Below are positions 35,174 through 46,936 of a DNA stretch of 64,000 bases, piece after piece. The notes under the pieces are model-generated. The model did not search any database and had not been told where the DNA came from. It worked only from the letters and a program-made list of their open reading frames with translations. Origin of the DNA: Taudactylus pleione (lineage: Eukaryota; Chordata; Amphibia; Anura; Myobatrachidae); NCBI GenBank assembly GCA_031769625.1, contig JAUIMM010000113.1:12000501-12064500 (forward strand), given 5' to 3'. Every line of letters starts with the position of its first letter. Within the stretch, counting starts at the first letter, position 1. The position numbers and the translations under genes are program-made.

Positions 35174-35594
35174 TAAGTTGTCTATAGTCTGATAACCTCT
35201 AATCATTATTAACCTACTTCACTAATATCTATATAACTAGAGATGACGACAGACACAGAAATTGCTATTTAAATAAGGTCACAACTTTTATTATTTAATT
35301 TTAACTAATCAAATTTTTATTAGAAAAGAAGGTGGCCAAAGAAAGCATTGCTAATCTCAGCTCTAGCCCAAACATTCTTCACTATCAAATGGGGGGAGGC
35401 GGCTGTACACCCCCCGACGCAAACTGAGCCGCGGAGGCCTAAACTCCCCTATCTATTGGCTTAGCACTGCTGGGGCCCAACCTTAATGAAGAAGCCCAGG
35501 TCCCCCCATTGGGCAGAGACAGCTCGCCCTGCGAAAGGGAAGGTGCCCCCAACAGCTACCACTATTGGCCGCTGAGAAGCAATGCTTTCCCGCC
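35174..35594 (-). repeat. Ngaro terminal block B1
   Basis: 421 bp direct repeat of B2, lying immediately downstream of the hydrolase frame. Confidence 0.88.
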
Positions 35595-35642
35595 AAAGCA
35601 GCGATCACTAAAATCGCAGCCCGCCACCAAGTGACCCTATAA

Positions 35643-36244
35643 CTATATTTGCAATATTGAAAAAATTTCCTGAAGGAACACTCTCATCCCATCTTCACTA
35701 AGATGAATCCCATCATTGCGGAAGGTTAATGGGTCATCATACCGGATACCCGGATGCCTTGCCACAAGGCCTCCTAAGTTAATGATGTGTTTGCCAACCG
35801 CAGCATTAACTTTCCTATGTATGCAGTCAATTACCGGTCCTTTGTGAGGGCACTTCCAGACCCGACGCTGTACTATGTCTGACCAAACAATTTGCATTGA
35901 GTTATAAACTGAATGCCATTTATCAACATCTGCCCTTATGTTAATTATAAGTTTAATCCCTGTCCAATTACCTAAGTCATTACCCCCTGCATGTATGACT
36001 AGGCATCCCGGGGGTCCCCATTTTTTTATGGAATCCTCAATTAAACGATCCATACCCTCCCACTTAGGCCCCTGATACCTATCCACCTAACCCTCCGACC
36101 ATTGAGCAATGTAGTAGACTCCATGGCCGTTGTCGAGTGGGCCGCCCAATAAATGAACGAGTGACCCACGAACCAGACTTCTGAAGAGGTCCGGAGAACA
36201 TCTGTAACAAATATAATCCAATATATAATTAATAATAAATCCAA
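35643..36244 (-). pseudogene. SGNH/GDSL-type hydrolase frame of the Ngaro-like element
   Basis: The predicted product is an esterase-type SGNH hydrolase of about 200 residues. Block I is VWFVGHSFIYWA (Ser in GHS), block III VIHAGGNDLGNW (Gly and Asn), and block V FRNDGIHLSEDGM (Asp and His), in the right order, so the catalytic Ser, Gly, Asn, Asp and His are all present. One frameshift near 36085-36090 joins the two parts. The substrate is unknown. It lies between the YR and block B1, as in known Ngaro elements. Confidence 0.82.
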
Positions 36245-36470
36245 CCAATCAACCCATGCTCACACAAACAACATGAAACATAAAAGGTTGGGATGGGGGG
36301 GGAGGGGAGTGGAGCGCAATAGGACGGGCAACCCAGACGAAGGTAAAACCTGTATAATAAAAAAAACCTTAGTAAAGGGAAAAAATTTAGGGCAAATCTC
36401 TTCATACCCCCACAATAGTGGCGAGTTAAATGACTAAGCCTGGGTTTACCCCGCAAGGAGCGCATAATGC

Positions 36471-37200
36471 CTAACGCTGCACCTTACTGCGAATGTACTT
36501 CTTATACGCTGCTGACTTCCATCTGCCAAGTTCTTTAATAGACGGTTCAGAGCAACCCGCTTCCGCTGCACAAGTGGCCGCCCCTATACGGAATGAATGT
36601 GTGCCATATACTGCCACATCCAACCCCAAAAATACTAAGCATCGCTTAAACACTGCAGAAAACTGAAATCTAGTAAGCGGTGAGCCATCTGCATGCACCA
36701 ACCAATGCTCGCTATCCCTGGGACGTACTCTTGAGTAATTTTCTGCTAAGGTTACAGGCAAACCTGTCTTAAAAACTGGGCTGGAACCATCACCCATCTT
36801 TCCTTACCTAGCTGATCTGTTTTAGACCTATGAATTTTACACAGTAGGGCATAGGCTTTTGTACCACATTTTTTCCAAGAAGACCAGACTGCGTGGACTG
36901 CTTGGAGGCGGCAAGTTCACAAACCCTAAATGCTCCAAAGAAGGCCATGGAGAATGCGGTTTGAAACAATATTGTTTCAAACTCATTGGAAGCTACATTG
37001 GGTAAACAACTAATTAGATCCTTAAGCAAGTCCAAGTCAACGGGACGTCTCTTATCCTCCTTTACTCCTTCCGATTTTGCCCAACCCTTCATCGCTTTTG
37101 GAATTAAAAATGATTTTTTGGGGTCATTTCTACCATGCATCTTTGAGAAATATGAAATCCCTGCCAATGCTGTAGAAGTCGACGCTCTAGATCGACCTTG
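36471..37200 (-). pseudogene. tyrosine recombinase of the Ngaro-like element
   Basis: This enzyme would integrate the circular cDNA of the retrotransposon. The N-terminal half (36808-37167) has AFSMAFFGAFRVCELAASKQ with the first catalytic Arg. The C-terminal half (36471-36797) has YGTHSFRIGAATCAAEAGCS with the His-x-x-Arg motif, then IKELGRWKSAAYKKYIRSK with the Trp and nucleophilic Tyr. The two halves are separated by a frameshift or stop near 36800-36830. The length suits a DIRS/Ngaro YR. Confidence 0.88.
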
Positions 37201-37261
37201 TTTGTAACACCCCCAAACAAATGCACTTAAGCTGTGCTCGCAGGTCTTACCTTCACATAAA

Positions 37262-39177
37262 CTAGAAACCCGAAACTGCTCCCAATCTTTTCATGCTTTG
37301 GAATAGGCCCATCTCGATAATCTGCCAGACAGAGGAAGGGCATTTTAAACCTTGGAGATTCGCTTTGGGAGATAGCGCTCTGAATTTCAACCACTGGAAA
37401 TGTGAAAGTGCATCGGCGATGCAATTGTCTACTCCCGGGACATGTTTTGCCTGAAAAAAGACATTTGCCTCCAAACACTTAAGCACTAAATGTCGTAAAA
37501 GATGCAACGCCAAAGGTGATTCAGCTCTCTGATTATTGATAGCTTGTACCACCCCTAAATTATCACACCAGAACACAATGTTCCGGTTGCGAAGTTGCTG
37601 CGCCCATAATTCAACTGCAACAACTATTGGAAAAAGCTGCAATAGCAGTAGGTTTGCAGTCAAACCAGCAGTATGCCAAGCTTGAGGCCACTGCTCCACG
37701 CACCATTCCCCATCTAGGTAAGCACCGAAACCTACCGAGCCTGAAGCATCTGTAAACAGTTGCAAGCAGGGGCTGTCTGTGGGCCCACTCAACCAAATCC
37801 TAACCCCATTAAAGTCCCTTAAGAATGACAACCACATGGTCAGATCATCCTTTATTTCCCTAGATAATCTAATTTTATGATGTGGAGAAGTGAGCCTAGC
37901 TGTAGCCCTTTCAAGCTTCCTACAGAAAACCTTTCCAACCGGTATTACCCTGCATGCAAAATGCATTAAACCTAAAAGGGATTGAACTTCCTTGAGTTCA
38001 ATCTTGTTACCTGATAAAGAACCGCTTATCTGTTCCATTAATCGCTGTACCTTGTCTAATGGTAAACGGCAGCATCCCATTATCGTATCAATTTCGATAC
38101 CTAAGTAAGACAAACAGGGTGTAGGACCCTCCGTCTTATCCTGAGCAAAAGGTACTCCCAAAACATTAAACAACGCCTGTATTGAAAACAATGTTTTCTT
38201 ACATGCCTCACTATCCCGAGATCCGACCACCAGAAAATCGTCCAAATAATGTGCGACCCCAGTGTGACCTGTACCCGCTTGCACACACCATTGCAAAAAG
38301 GTACTAAACCTTTCAAAAAAAGCACATGATATTGCGCAACCCATAGGTAAACAACGATCAATGTAATATTGTCCTTTAAACCTGAAACCCATCAACCTGA
38401 AGGATTCCGGATGTAAAGGCAACAGGCGAAAAGCCGATTCAATGTCGATTTTAGCTAACATAGCCCCTGGACCAAAACTTCTAATTAATGCCAAAGCTTC
38501 CTCAAGGACTGATACTTTACGCTGGCGATCTGAGGATCAATGGCCTCATTTACTGAAGTACCTGCTGGGTAAGAAAGATGTTGAATCAAACAAAATTTTC
38601 CTTCCGTCTTTTTAGGTACAACACCCAAAGGTGAGATGCACAATTTTTGTATAGGCGGGCTATTAAATGGCCCAACCATCCTACCTAATTTTAGCTCAAC
38701 ATCTAACTTAGCCTGCACCTCCTCAGGAAAATCCCTGGCGGAACGAAGGTTGCGCAAAGCAGTGGCAACCACCGGTCGGCAAACAGGTATTCTAAAACCC
38801 ACAGTAAAACCTTCCCTAAGAAATTCGGCATTGAACTTGTTTGGATACCACCCCAACCATTTTGACAATTGTGATAATTGCACTGGGGTAGGAGCTCTAT
38901 TTAACTCATTTACGAGATTCTGTTGTCGAGGGGGCTGCTGCTGCCGTTCCTCTCTGGCATTCCTTTGCAGAATGCCCTCCCCCACAATTGGAACAAAGGT
39001 GTCGAAAACAACAGCTCGCCCCCGATCGCATTGGCCCCCATTGAAAGCAAAACATTTCCCTTTTTGAAAAGGGTTTTGCTTCGCTCTAACTGCCCCAAAC
39101 TGTTTTTTACTAACCGTTACCTCCGGTCCCCCTTTCTTCTGGTGAGTGACTTCTAACCATACATCCATACAATCCAA
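37262..39177 (-). pseudogene. reverse transcriptase/RNase H of the Ngaro-like element
   Basis: The upstream part (38485-39177) carries a degenerate Zn-knuckle-like CFAFNGGQCDRG, then GRMVGPFNSPPIQKLCISPL and LGVVPKKTEGKFCLI. After a frameshift near 38500 the frame 37262-38494 gives AKIDIESAFRLLPLHPE, VAHYLDDFLVVGS (RT active site YLDD), CLSYLGIEID and the RNase H motifs LFTDASGSVGFGAY, FWCDNLGVVQAI and HVPGVDNCIADALSH. This is the usual RT-RH order for DIRS/Ngaro elements. No protease or DDE integrase is present. Confidence 0.9.
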
Positions 39178-39983
39178 AAGACATAATGGTATGCCCGTCC
39201 TGTTTCTTACGAAACTCTTAGTCGTAAGATCGCCAAATATTGCCCCTAGATTTTACATACATACCATGTATCAAATGTATGTATTTTAGAATGTTCAAAT
39301 ACTCCGTGGGCCTAGATTCTGCATAGCATGCCCCAAAAACAAGCATATCATTCAGCCAGTTATTGTAGCATCTATAGGCCTCCTCCCCTATGCCACCTGA
39401 TGCCTTTGCTGCTGACAAACCCTTTCTTCCTTCCTCCGTAATTTTGAACATATCCACAAAACGTCCTTTAACTATCCTTTCTTTTACGCTTCTGCGCAAA
39501 CCCCTTGTGATTGCCGTATTCACGCAATGCACTAAATCTCCACCACTGCTAGAATGGCTAACTGTCTGCGCAGTATGCTTGCTGGAATCGCTCTTATGCC
39601 TTCCCTTAAAATGTTTTTCTAAAATTTTCATAATTTTCTTTGGCCTCTTAGGCGAGCCCGAAGAAGAACTACTATTGCTAGTGTAAGAACTAGTGTGATC
39701 TGATATCTGTGTAATAGCACCATACTCACCGGCAGTAGATGTACCAGCCACTGGCTCCACTGCTTGTGAAACACTCTTCTCCCTCGCCTTCTCCACACCT
39801 GCTTCGGATGTCGCCATTGATACCGATGATCCAGCGTCCACTGCTGCAATTGAGGATGTAACTGGAGGAGCGGCTGTTGGTAATATAACAGGAGAAGGGG
39901 TTGGTGTGACTTGCGCCTGTAATGCTAAAACTTGCTCCCGAACTTCGCTCGGGGTAGGAGCCGCATTAGCGTTAGAATCCTGT
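39178..39983 (-). pseudogene. gag-like frame of the Ngaro-like element
   Basis: The frame 39218-39841 starts MDAGSSVSMATSEAG, has a Ser-rich stretch (SSYTSNSSSSSGSPKRPKK), then RGLRRSVKERIVKGRFVDMF and CYNNWLNDMLVFG. Open reading continues upstream of the Met to about 39980 (SNANAAPTPSEVREQVLA), where the element is interrupted. I assign gag by position before the RT and by composition; there is no strong motif. Confidence 0.65.
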
Positions 39984-40358
39984 TAGTTACACTGAGCTGG
40001 TGGTCACTAAGACCCACCGGAGCTAAGTCAGCAGGGGTCCGACCTTGCATCCATGGGGACAGGAAGGACTCTGAGACTCTCACCACAGCCAGAGCCATAA
40101 CTGCAAGTATTCAATACCACCACAGATATATATTAGGATACCAGGGTACCTTCCGCTGGTGCATTCGCCCAGATCACGCCAGGTGCCACTACAATGTCCA
40201 ACATTACCCTAAACTCAAGGCTGCTATATTCAACACAGATTGCCTACCGCTGTTACACTTGTGATATCCCTGTGCCTTTTGTTACTTGCTGTTCTTCCAG
40301 ATTACAATAAATCGAAGAACTGGTTAAGCATACCACGTGAGGACTAACTTCACCCTTA
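39984..40358 (+). repeat. possible solo LTR inserted in the Ngaro-like element
   Basis: The segment starts TGTTAGTTACACTG and ends CCCTTACCA (TG...CA). It contains ATATATA at about 40127 and an AATAAA signal at about 40306. ATCC lies directly on both sides (GAATCC | and | ATCCTG), which fits a 4-5-bp LTR target duplication. The minus-strand frame left of it can be continued for some 20 codons to its right. There is no second LTR or internal coding sequence. Confidence 0.42.
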
Positions 40359-40449
40359 CCAATCCTGTATTACACACACAGTACCATCAGTACCTTGGCT
40401 AATACATGTGTATCTGGGTTTAACTTGTTATCTAGAGGACTACTACACT

Positions 40450-41035
40450 AAGCACATTCCACTATGCACATCTGTGACCGCTTTACTCTGCTACTGCTAT
40501 CTGCTGTCTCAATACTACTCTGCTACTACTACAGTATCTGCTATCACCCTACTACTCTGCTACTGCTATCTGCTGTCTCCATACTACTCTGCTACTACTA
40601 TCTGCTGTCACCCTACTACTCTGCTACTACTATCTGCTGTCACCCTACTACTCTATTACTATCTGCTGTCTCCATACTACTCTGCTACTACTATCTGTTG
40701 TCACCCTACTACTCTGCTACTACTATCTACTGTCACCGTAATACTCTGCTACTACTATCTGCTGTCACCCTACTAGGCTACTGCTATGTGCTGTCACCAT
40801 ATTACTCTGCTACTACTATCTGCTGTCTCCATACTACTCTGCTACTACTATCTGCTGTCACCATACTACTCTGCTACTACTATCTGCTGTCTTCATACTA
40901 CTCTGCTACAACTATCTTCTGTCATCCTACTACTCTGCTACTGCTATCTGCTGTCACCCTACTACTCTGCTACTACTATCTGCTGTCTCCATACTACTCT
41001 GCTACCACTATTTTCTGTCACCACACTACTCTGCT
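40450..41035 (+). repeat. ~32-bp minisatellite (CTACTACTATCTGCTGTCAC)
   Basis: About 17 units pair TACTACTCTGCTACTAC with TATCTGCTGTCACC, with a CTCCA variant. The resulting Leu/Tyr-rich open frames have no family match I recognise, so I do not call a gene. Confidence 0.92.
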
Positions 41036-44000
41036 TGATCATACACGCATATGGAATGTGTAAAAGAAAATCCTTATATGTGCTAATATCCTTACTTGTT
41101 TTTATGTACAGTAGCTGTTATTGTGTTTTTATAATTATGTATGTCATACAGTATATGCAAGATATATGTCTAATCTATAAAATAATTGTCCAACGCTACA
41201 AAATATATGGAGCCCTATAAAACAAAAAAAAACTAATGATAATCAGAATCTGTATTAAACTTCAAATTTTATAAATTCTATCATTAAATGATAGACATCT
41301 TAGAATCAACATATTTGTATAAAAACCATGTATAGATTAATGTACAGTATCTCCTATATTTGCATTTTTTACTCTTTAATATCTAAATATTATTATTGTG
41401 TGTATTGATCCCAATATACTACCAAAATAAAATACAAAATATTTCAAACTTACAATGAAATTCACATGGATAGACTACAAAATAAAAAGGTAATTTATAG
41501 TGAAAATGTGCAATTTAGTCATGATATAGTAATGGGATATGCCTGTGTTCTAGAGTCGGATAATCAGTTGTAACAGATTTTAGTTTAAGCAGTTAGGTTA
41601 TTTTTCTAATTTATTCTCTTTTTTATATGTATTAAAGTATTCTTAAAATCACTAATCACACAAAATATAACAAAAGGCATTTTACTTTGGTCAGCCTATT
41701 ACATAGAAACTCTCCTCTGCCAAAGGTCAAACTGTAAACAAGTGGATAAGAATTTTATAGTTTAGCAATAGTCCAATTTCTTGATTGATATCCAAGGACA
41801 TTTTTAATACCCCTAATTATGTTGCATGGGTCTCTCTGATAAGGTCTCATTATTTCCTACACTCATTTGATTCATGTGTCGCCTGCTGATTTGTACTCTC
41901 AGAAATGAATCACTGCTCTTTGTTTCGCTGCTGACCAATGCAGGATTTGATTGTGAACTGATTGCAAACATATCTTTGAAATTGACAAAAACAAATCTTT
42001 TATTTTTTTCACAATTAAGAGATATTTTTTTCCGTATCTGTTCATATTCCGTGACAAGTACACAATAATAAAAATATTTAGCTGAAATGTCAGTCTCAAG
42101 CACTCTAGAGGATGCAACTATTTCTATATGCAGAGGGACCATCCACCCCAGAAATAAAGTAATAACACCCAAAATGATGCTTTAGAAAAAGTTTGGGCTT
42201 CACAATTTATGAAGAATAGATAATTTGTAACAATGTTAAAGTTCATAAATAATGTACAACCAATCTTTCATTTCCTCAGACAAGTGGTTATTCTTTGATT
42301 GATGTGAAGGTCAGGCATAATGTATACCCAAACCAAGTTTGGTTGAACTATACAATAAGAAAGAGAGAGAAAAATCAATAAAATAGTGTAATACCACCAC
42401 ATGTAAGCCTTAGGCATTGTTAAATGTTACCCTTACATCAAGTATGTTTCAAACGTGCCTTCAATATTGTATTCATATTCAATACATTTCTAAAAGTTTT
42501 CAATATATTGCAGAATATCCATTGATACAATATAACAATCAATCAGTCTCAATCGTACCTTATGCATTAAAGGAAAAAGAGGAGCCAAAATAATGTAATA
42601 TTATGACACAGATAATTACACTCACATTCAATGAATTTCGGAATAACGTTTAAAATATTGCTGACCATAAAGTTCAGGCCAAATTAATTTTCAAACCTTA
42701 GTAGAATATTTCACTGGGTTTCATGGTAAATGTCTTTAGATCAAATGTCATACTTCTTTACACAGTGTTCTTATATGCTTGACTCATATAAACAATGAGA
42801 GAAAAACATAATGATTGTCTTTTAAACTCACAGGGCAAAAAAAACATTCTCCAAATTCAAATGAAAATATGTAATGAGTCATGTAAAATAACAACACACC
42901 TTCCGTAAACCAGTAAAGTAAAGTCAAATTCACCAATATACAAACAAGAGTATGGGGTCTATTCACCCTCCATGAACCAGATGAAAAAAAAAATCAACAT
43001 GGGAAACCATGTGGGGTATTTCATATCGCATCACCATAAGTATACTAATTTAGTACAACAGTAATTCCAACTGCCATAACATTGATTGTTGTCCCTAAAG
43101 GTATAAAAATAAAACAAAATAATAAAAAGAGAATAAACTATTTAATCTTTTAAAACAAGAAAACAAAAATAAAACTTCTAGTCTTCTAGTAACAACTTTT
43201 TTGAAAAAGATCTTTGGAACACATTTGAATCACAATCGTTAGTAAAAAGTTTACTTATGAACATTTAATATTAATTCAAATAAACTTAGTCAACTCAGTC
43301 TTAATGAGATCACTCTTTACTCAGTGTGCTAGCACTCGCCGCACTAAATCACCGTCACTATGCAAACTTGTAATGTCACAACCCCAGCTACACAATAAGG
43401 CAACTGGCGCGCAGCATTTTAAAAAAAGTCATAGGAGTTTAAATCTTGCTGGGGTATGTCACACCCCACCTAGTTCACCGAAGGTTAAAAGAGAGTGGGA
43501 TTTGGTGGGAAACTGTAACTCTTGAAAGGTATGTACTGTAGTGATAGAAATGTATCACCAAAGGTTTAAGAATATTATTTAAATACTCACATTCGGTACT
43601 GACAACTAACTGAATTTGAATGTTCAGAAAAAAATAATCAAAATAATGAGGAGGAATAGGTATGTGTATTTAGATGCTAATTTCTATTTTATAAGGGAAA
43701 AAAGCTAGAGCTTATTGGCGATATGAATATGGGGTATGGCATAACTATTATGTGTGCAGGAAGTTCCATTGCTGTAGGGCTCAGAGACTTAGGGCCCAGT
43801 TTTCTGCATCTCGCTGGACACTGTTTAGTTAACACTCAACATGTCTTTATTTAGTATAGTGTATGAATACATTACAGAAAGGGACAGTCTGCAAACAACT
43901 TATCACAATATTAATGTATTCAGTGCATTGAATACACTGGATCATAGAGAGTTTTTTCCTTTCTACAAGCCTCACAGTGGATATTGTATAGCTGCAGGAT

Positions 44001-44085
44001 ACATGGGTTCCAGGAGCTAACCATGACAATGCCAAACATATCATGAGGAGAGCAGCAGCAGAGTGGACAAGTTAAGGTAATTAGC
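41036..44085. other. AT-rich stretch, no gene seen
   Basis: About 3 kb with short open frames only, none with domain motifs. A slightly GC-richer patch near 43300-43520 carries a frame of 73 codons that I cannot assign. Confidence 0.5.
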
Positions 44086-44089
44086 AGTG

Positions 44090-44425
44090 GTGTTTGGGCA
44101 TAATGTGAACTGTTGGCACTGCATGGCATAATATGAACAAGAGGCTCTGTGTGACAAAATCTGAACTGGGACATTGTATAACATAATGTAAACTGGAGGC
44201 TCTGTGTGGTATAATGTGAACTGGGGTACTGTATGGCATAATATGTACTGGAGACCCTGTGGTATAATATGAACTGTGGGCACTGTGTGGAATAATGTGA
44301 ATTGGGGTCATTACAATGTAGCATATTGTGAATTGGGGCACTAAAATGTAGTATAATGTAAACTGCGTGCACTATGGTGTGGCATAAGGTGATCTAGGGC
44401 ACTTTGTGACATTATGTGAACTAGC
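44090..44425. repeat. degenerate minisatellite (GTGAACTGGGGCACTGT-type)
   Basis: Units of roughly 35-40 bp carry variants of ATAATGTGAACTGGGGCACT and GTGTGGCATAATATG. Overlapping minus-strand frames are caused by the repeats. Confidence 0.82.
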
Positions 44426-44669
44426 ACACTGTGATGGTGCATACAATTAATAAATACACTACTATGGCATAAAATGTACAACCCCTGTGGTTAGAGGTAT
44501 CTCACTAAAAGCATTGGGGGCCTGTTGCTATGGGGCCCACAAATTTCTACTTATTCCCCCGAAACTCAAAAGTCCTAATCGCATAAATTAAAGGATAGAT
44601 CCAGAGAAAATTTCAACCCGTAATGTGGGGCTAAGTAATGTTGCTACTCATATAAAAAATACCCAGACT

Positions 44670-44960
44670 TATTTATTTATTTTCATTTATTTATTTATTA
44701 CCAGTGATTTATATAGCACACACATATTCCGCAGCGCTGTACAGAGAATATTTTGCCATTCACATCAGTCCTTGTCCCAGTGGAGCTTACAATCTATATT
44801 CCATATAACATGCAAACACACACTAGGGTTAATTTTGATGGGAGCCAATTAACCTACCAGTATATTTTTGGGGAGTGGGTGGAAACTGGAGTACCCGGAG
44901 GAAACCCACATAAGCACAGGGAGAATATACAAACTTCACACATTTAGGGCTGTGGTGGGA
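44670..44960 (-). repeat. V-SINE-like element, copy 2 (head truncated)
   Basis: It matches the body and tail of the SINE at 20320-20985 (TATTCCGCAGCGCTGTACAG, CCTACCAGTATATTTTTGG, GGAGGAAACCCACATAAGC). It stops before the tRNA-like head and shows the empty site for the MITE found in the first copy. Confidence 0.82.
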
Positions 44961-45179
44961 CTTAAAGATAATAAGATAATAACAATAATACACTTATTAA
45001 TATTATGTTATGACAAGAGTTTGTATTGAAGTTGTTTCAGAGTATAAAATCAATATTTTATTGGTATCATCAGCAACATAACTACATAAACACATTTTAA
45101 TCCATTTTCAAATAAGAACAGAAAAACAATTATTATGCATATCTTTAGGCAAAAATTACTCAAAAAACTGAAAGAAATA

Positions 45180-45680
45180 TTGTCCGAGACTTACCGTACA
45201 GTATACACAATAGTAAATTCATGACTTCAGAAAGTGCTACAGTAGTGGACTTAGTTTGGAGGGAAGTCTGTGTATTACATACTGACTGTGCTGTAGAGTG
45301 CAAACTTGCGTCAATGACAATGCTGTCCCAGACTTGGAAACTTTAGTGATTTAATGTGTTCAGTAACTGATAGTTGACTCTGTTTAAGAGAGAGGTCCCT
45401 GTAGTACAAACTGACTCTGCGTTTAAACCGCAAAATTGCGTCAATGTCTGCACAGTTGGTGCTGTGGTGACTTATAGCCAGTTCTGATGGGTTAAGGTAC
45501 AAATAGGATCTCTGGTGCGTACCCAGTGGCAGGGTTGCAATGCATTGCCAGTGGTGCTGCGCCATAGCCATACCCTTGTAGTGCTATGCCATGGCATACA
45601 GTATGGAAGATCATACAGTAGCGGGTCATGATTCACACACAGTGAAAGTGGGATCTCCGTATTACACACTGACTGTGTAA
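45180..45680 (-). repeat. left inverted arm of the giant element
   Basis: The reverse complement contains two degenerate ~130-bp subrepeats with ACGCAGAGTCAGTTTGTA, ACAGCACAGTCAGTATGTAA and TTTCTGAAGTCATGAA. These parallel ACGCACAGTCAGCTTTGAAC and TTTCTGAAGTCATGAAATCA in the right arm. Confidence 0.72.
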
Positions 45681-45894
45681 TAATAATATTAAAAATAAAA
45701 AGTGTAACCTTGACTGTCTAATAATAATAAAAAAAATAAAAAAATAAGTTTAACCTTCGGGTTGTACAGACGTCTGCAATGTAGAAGTTCGATTTCTTAT
45801 CTCTACGCTACAGACACCTGAGTACTTCATTGTATGGTACTGCAGATGTCACATAAAGTACTGTAGAGGACAGATGCAATTCTTACTAGGAGAG

Positions 45895-45960
45895 ACTTGT
45901 GAGCAAGGGGTTAGGTGATCCGTCTTGCTTACACTTCTCTCCTTATGTTCGAGACCTTGA
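45895..45960 (+). other. tRNA-like sequence
   Basis: GAGCAAGGGGTTAGGTGATC resembles an A box and ATGTTCGAGACC, about 35 nt later, a B box. I cannot build a convincing acceptor stem, so it is at best a degenerate tRNA-derived sequence. Confidence 0.4.
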
Positions 45961-46254
45961 TAATTAAATTAATTTTTTTAATATTCACTATTGTACTGTA
46001 GTTCAGTATTGTTATCCAACCCTTACAAAAATCAATATATTATACTGTATGTACTGTAGATGTGCCCAGCTACAGTACTGTAGTTTGTTGCTCCATACAA
46101 TACGCCATATACCGCATTGCTAGTTGCGCGCTACACTGTGGCGTACGATATTGAGTCTAATAGCACTGCGCATGCCCAGTTGTCTGTATTATAGTAAGTA
46201 CAATACGGTAGACATTGTAGTAATTCCATAACTCTAGGAACTACAGTACAGTAG

Positions 46255-46325
46255 ATGCAGTAGTCTAGGGGGCTAATGCCTAGCCCTACTGCATCTACCA
46301 TTTTCTTGTCCCGCTGGTTCGAGAC
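46255..46325 (+). other. tRNA-like sequence
   Basis: TAGTCTAGGGGGCTAATGCC is A-box-like and CTGGTTCGAGACC is a good B box. The cloverleaf is incomplete. Confidence 0.42.
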
Positions 46326-46484
46326 CTTTAAAATATATACTGTATACAGTAATTTTATTTTGTTTTAAATCTTCACTAATACATTATCCAGAAATTCTGG
46401 TATTTCGATGCCACAGTACTTTATGACAAAAAAGTGTAACCTTGACTGTGTAATAATAATAAAAAATAAAAAGTGTAACCTTTC

Positions 46485-46562
46485 AAGTTTCGAACCCGCA
46501 AAAGGGTTGTACAGGCAGCGTAATGTATTGGTTTGATTATTTACCATTACACTACAGCCGCC
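46485..46562 (-). other. tRNA-like sequence
   Basis: On the minus strand TGTAGTGTAATGGTAAATAA resembles an A box and GCGGGTTCGAAAC a B box. The T-arm stem is poor. Probably a tRNA-derived relic. Confidence 0.45.
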
Positions 46563-46744
46563 TGCAATACCAAGGTTGCACCTGGCTTGAGTGGTTCCTA
46601 CAATACTGTACGTCATTGTATCTCAGGCACATGCCCAGATCTATGGTATACCCATGTAGCGCTTTTTTTTTTTTTTAAGTCTTCGCTACTTTAGTTCAGT
46701 ATTGTTATCCAACCCTTACTAAACTCAGTACATTTTATATATTA

Positions 46745-46936
46745 GGGGGTAAATTTACTAAGATGGGAGTTCTAGTAAGAAGTGATGTTGCCCATAGCAA
46801 CCAATCAGATTCCAGGTATTATCTTCTAGAAGGTGCTACTGTAGATAAATGAGAAGTAGAATCTGATTGGTTGCTATGGGCAACATACAGTACAGTAACT
46901 TCTTAAATAGAACTCCCATCTTAGTAAATTTACCCC
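46745..46936. mobile_element. palindromic MITE with TA flanks
   Basis: GGGGTAAATTTACTAAGATG pairs with CATCTTAGTAAATTTACCCC, with inner arms TTGCCCATAGCAACCAATCA and TGATTGGTTGCTATGGGCAA. TA lies on both sides, fitting a Tc1/mariner-type duplication. Confidence 0.88.

Larger units (their letters stand above)
34401..39983 (-). mobile_element. Ngaro-like tyrosine-recombinase retrotransposon, 5' truncated
   Basis: On the minus strand the order is gag-like frame, RT/RNase H, tyrosine recombinase, SGNH hydrolase, then terminal blocks B1-A2-B2. Split direct repeats, a YR instead of a DDE integrase, and a hydrolase frame downstream of the YR are hallmarks of Ngaro elements. The 5' A1 block, which should match 34829-35173, is not present beyond 39983. 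All frames carry at least one frameshift, so the copy is dead. Confidence 0.88.
45690..46745. repeat. ~740-bp-spaced direct duplication with tRNA-like segments
   Basis: AAAAAGTGTAACCTTGACTG and GGGTTGTACAG at 45690-45830 recur at 46430-46560, and AGTTCAGTATTGTTATCCAA recurs at about 46002 and 46688. Each copy includes tRNA-like box motifs. Confidence 0.7.

Noticed and set aside
40408..41220. Leu/Tyr/Cys-rich 122-199-residue frames resembling membrane proteins
   Set aside because: All derive from the ~32-bp minisatellite in different frames.
46255..46325. Functional tRNA gene
   Set aside because: The B box is good, but no acceptor stem or complete cloverleaf can be formed by eye.
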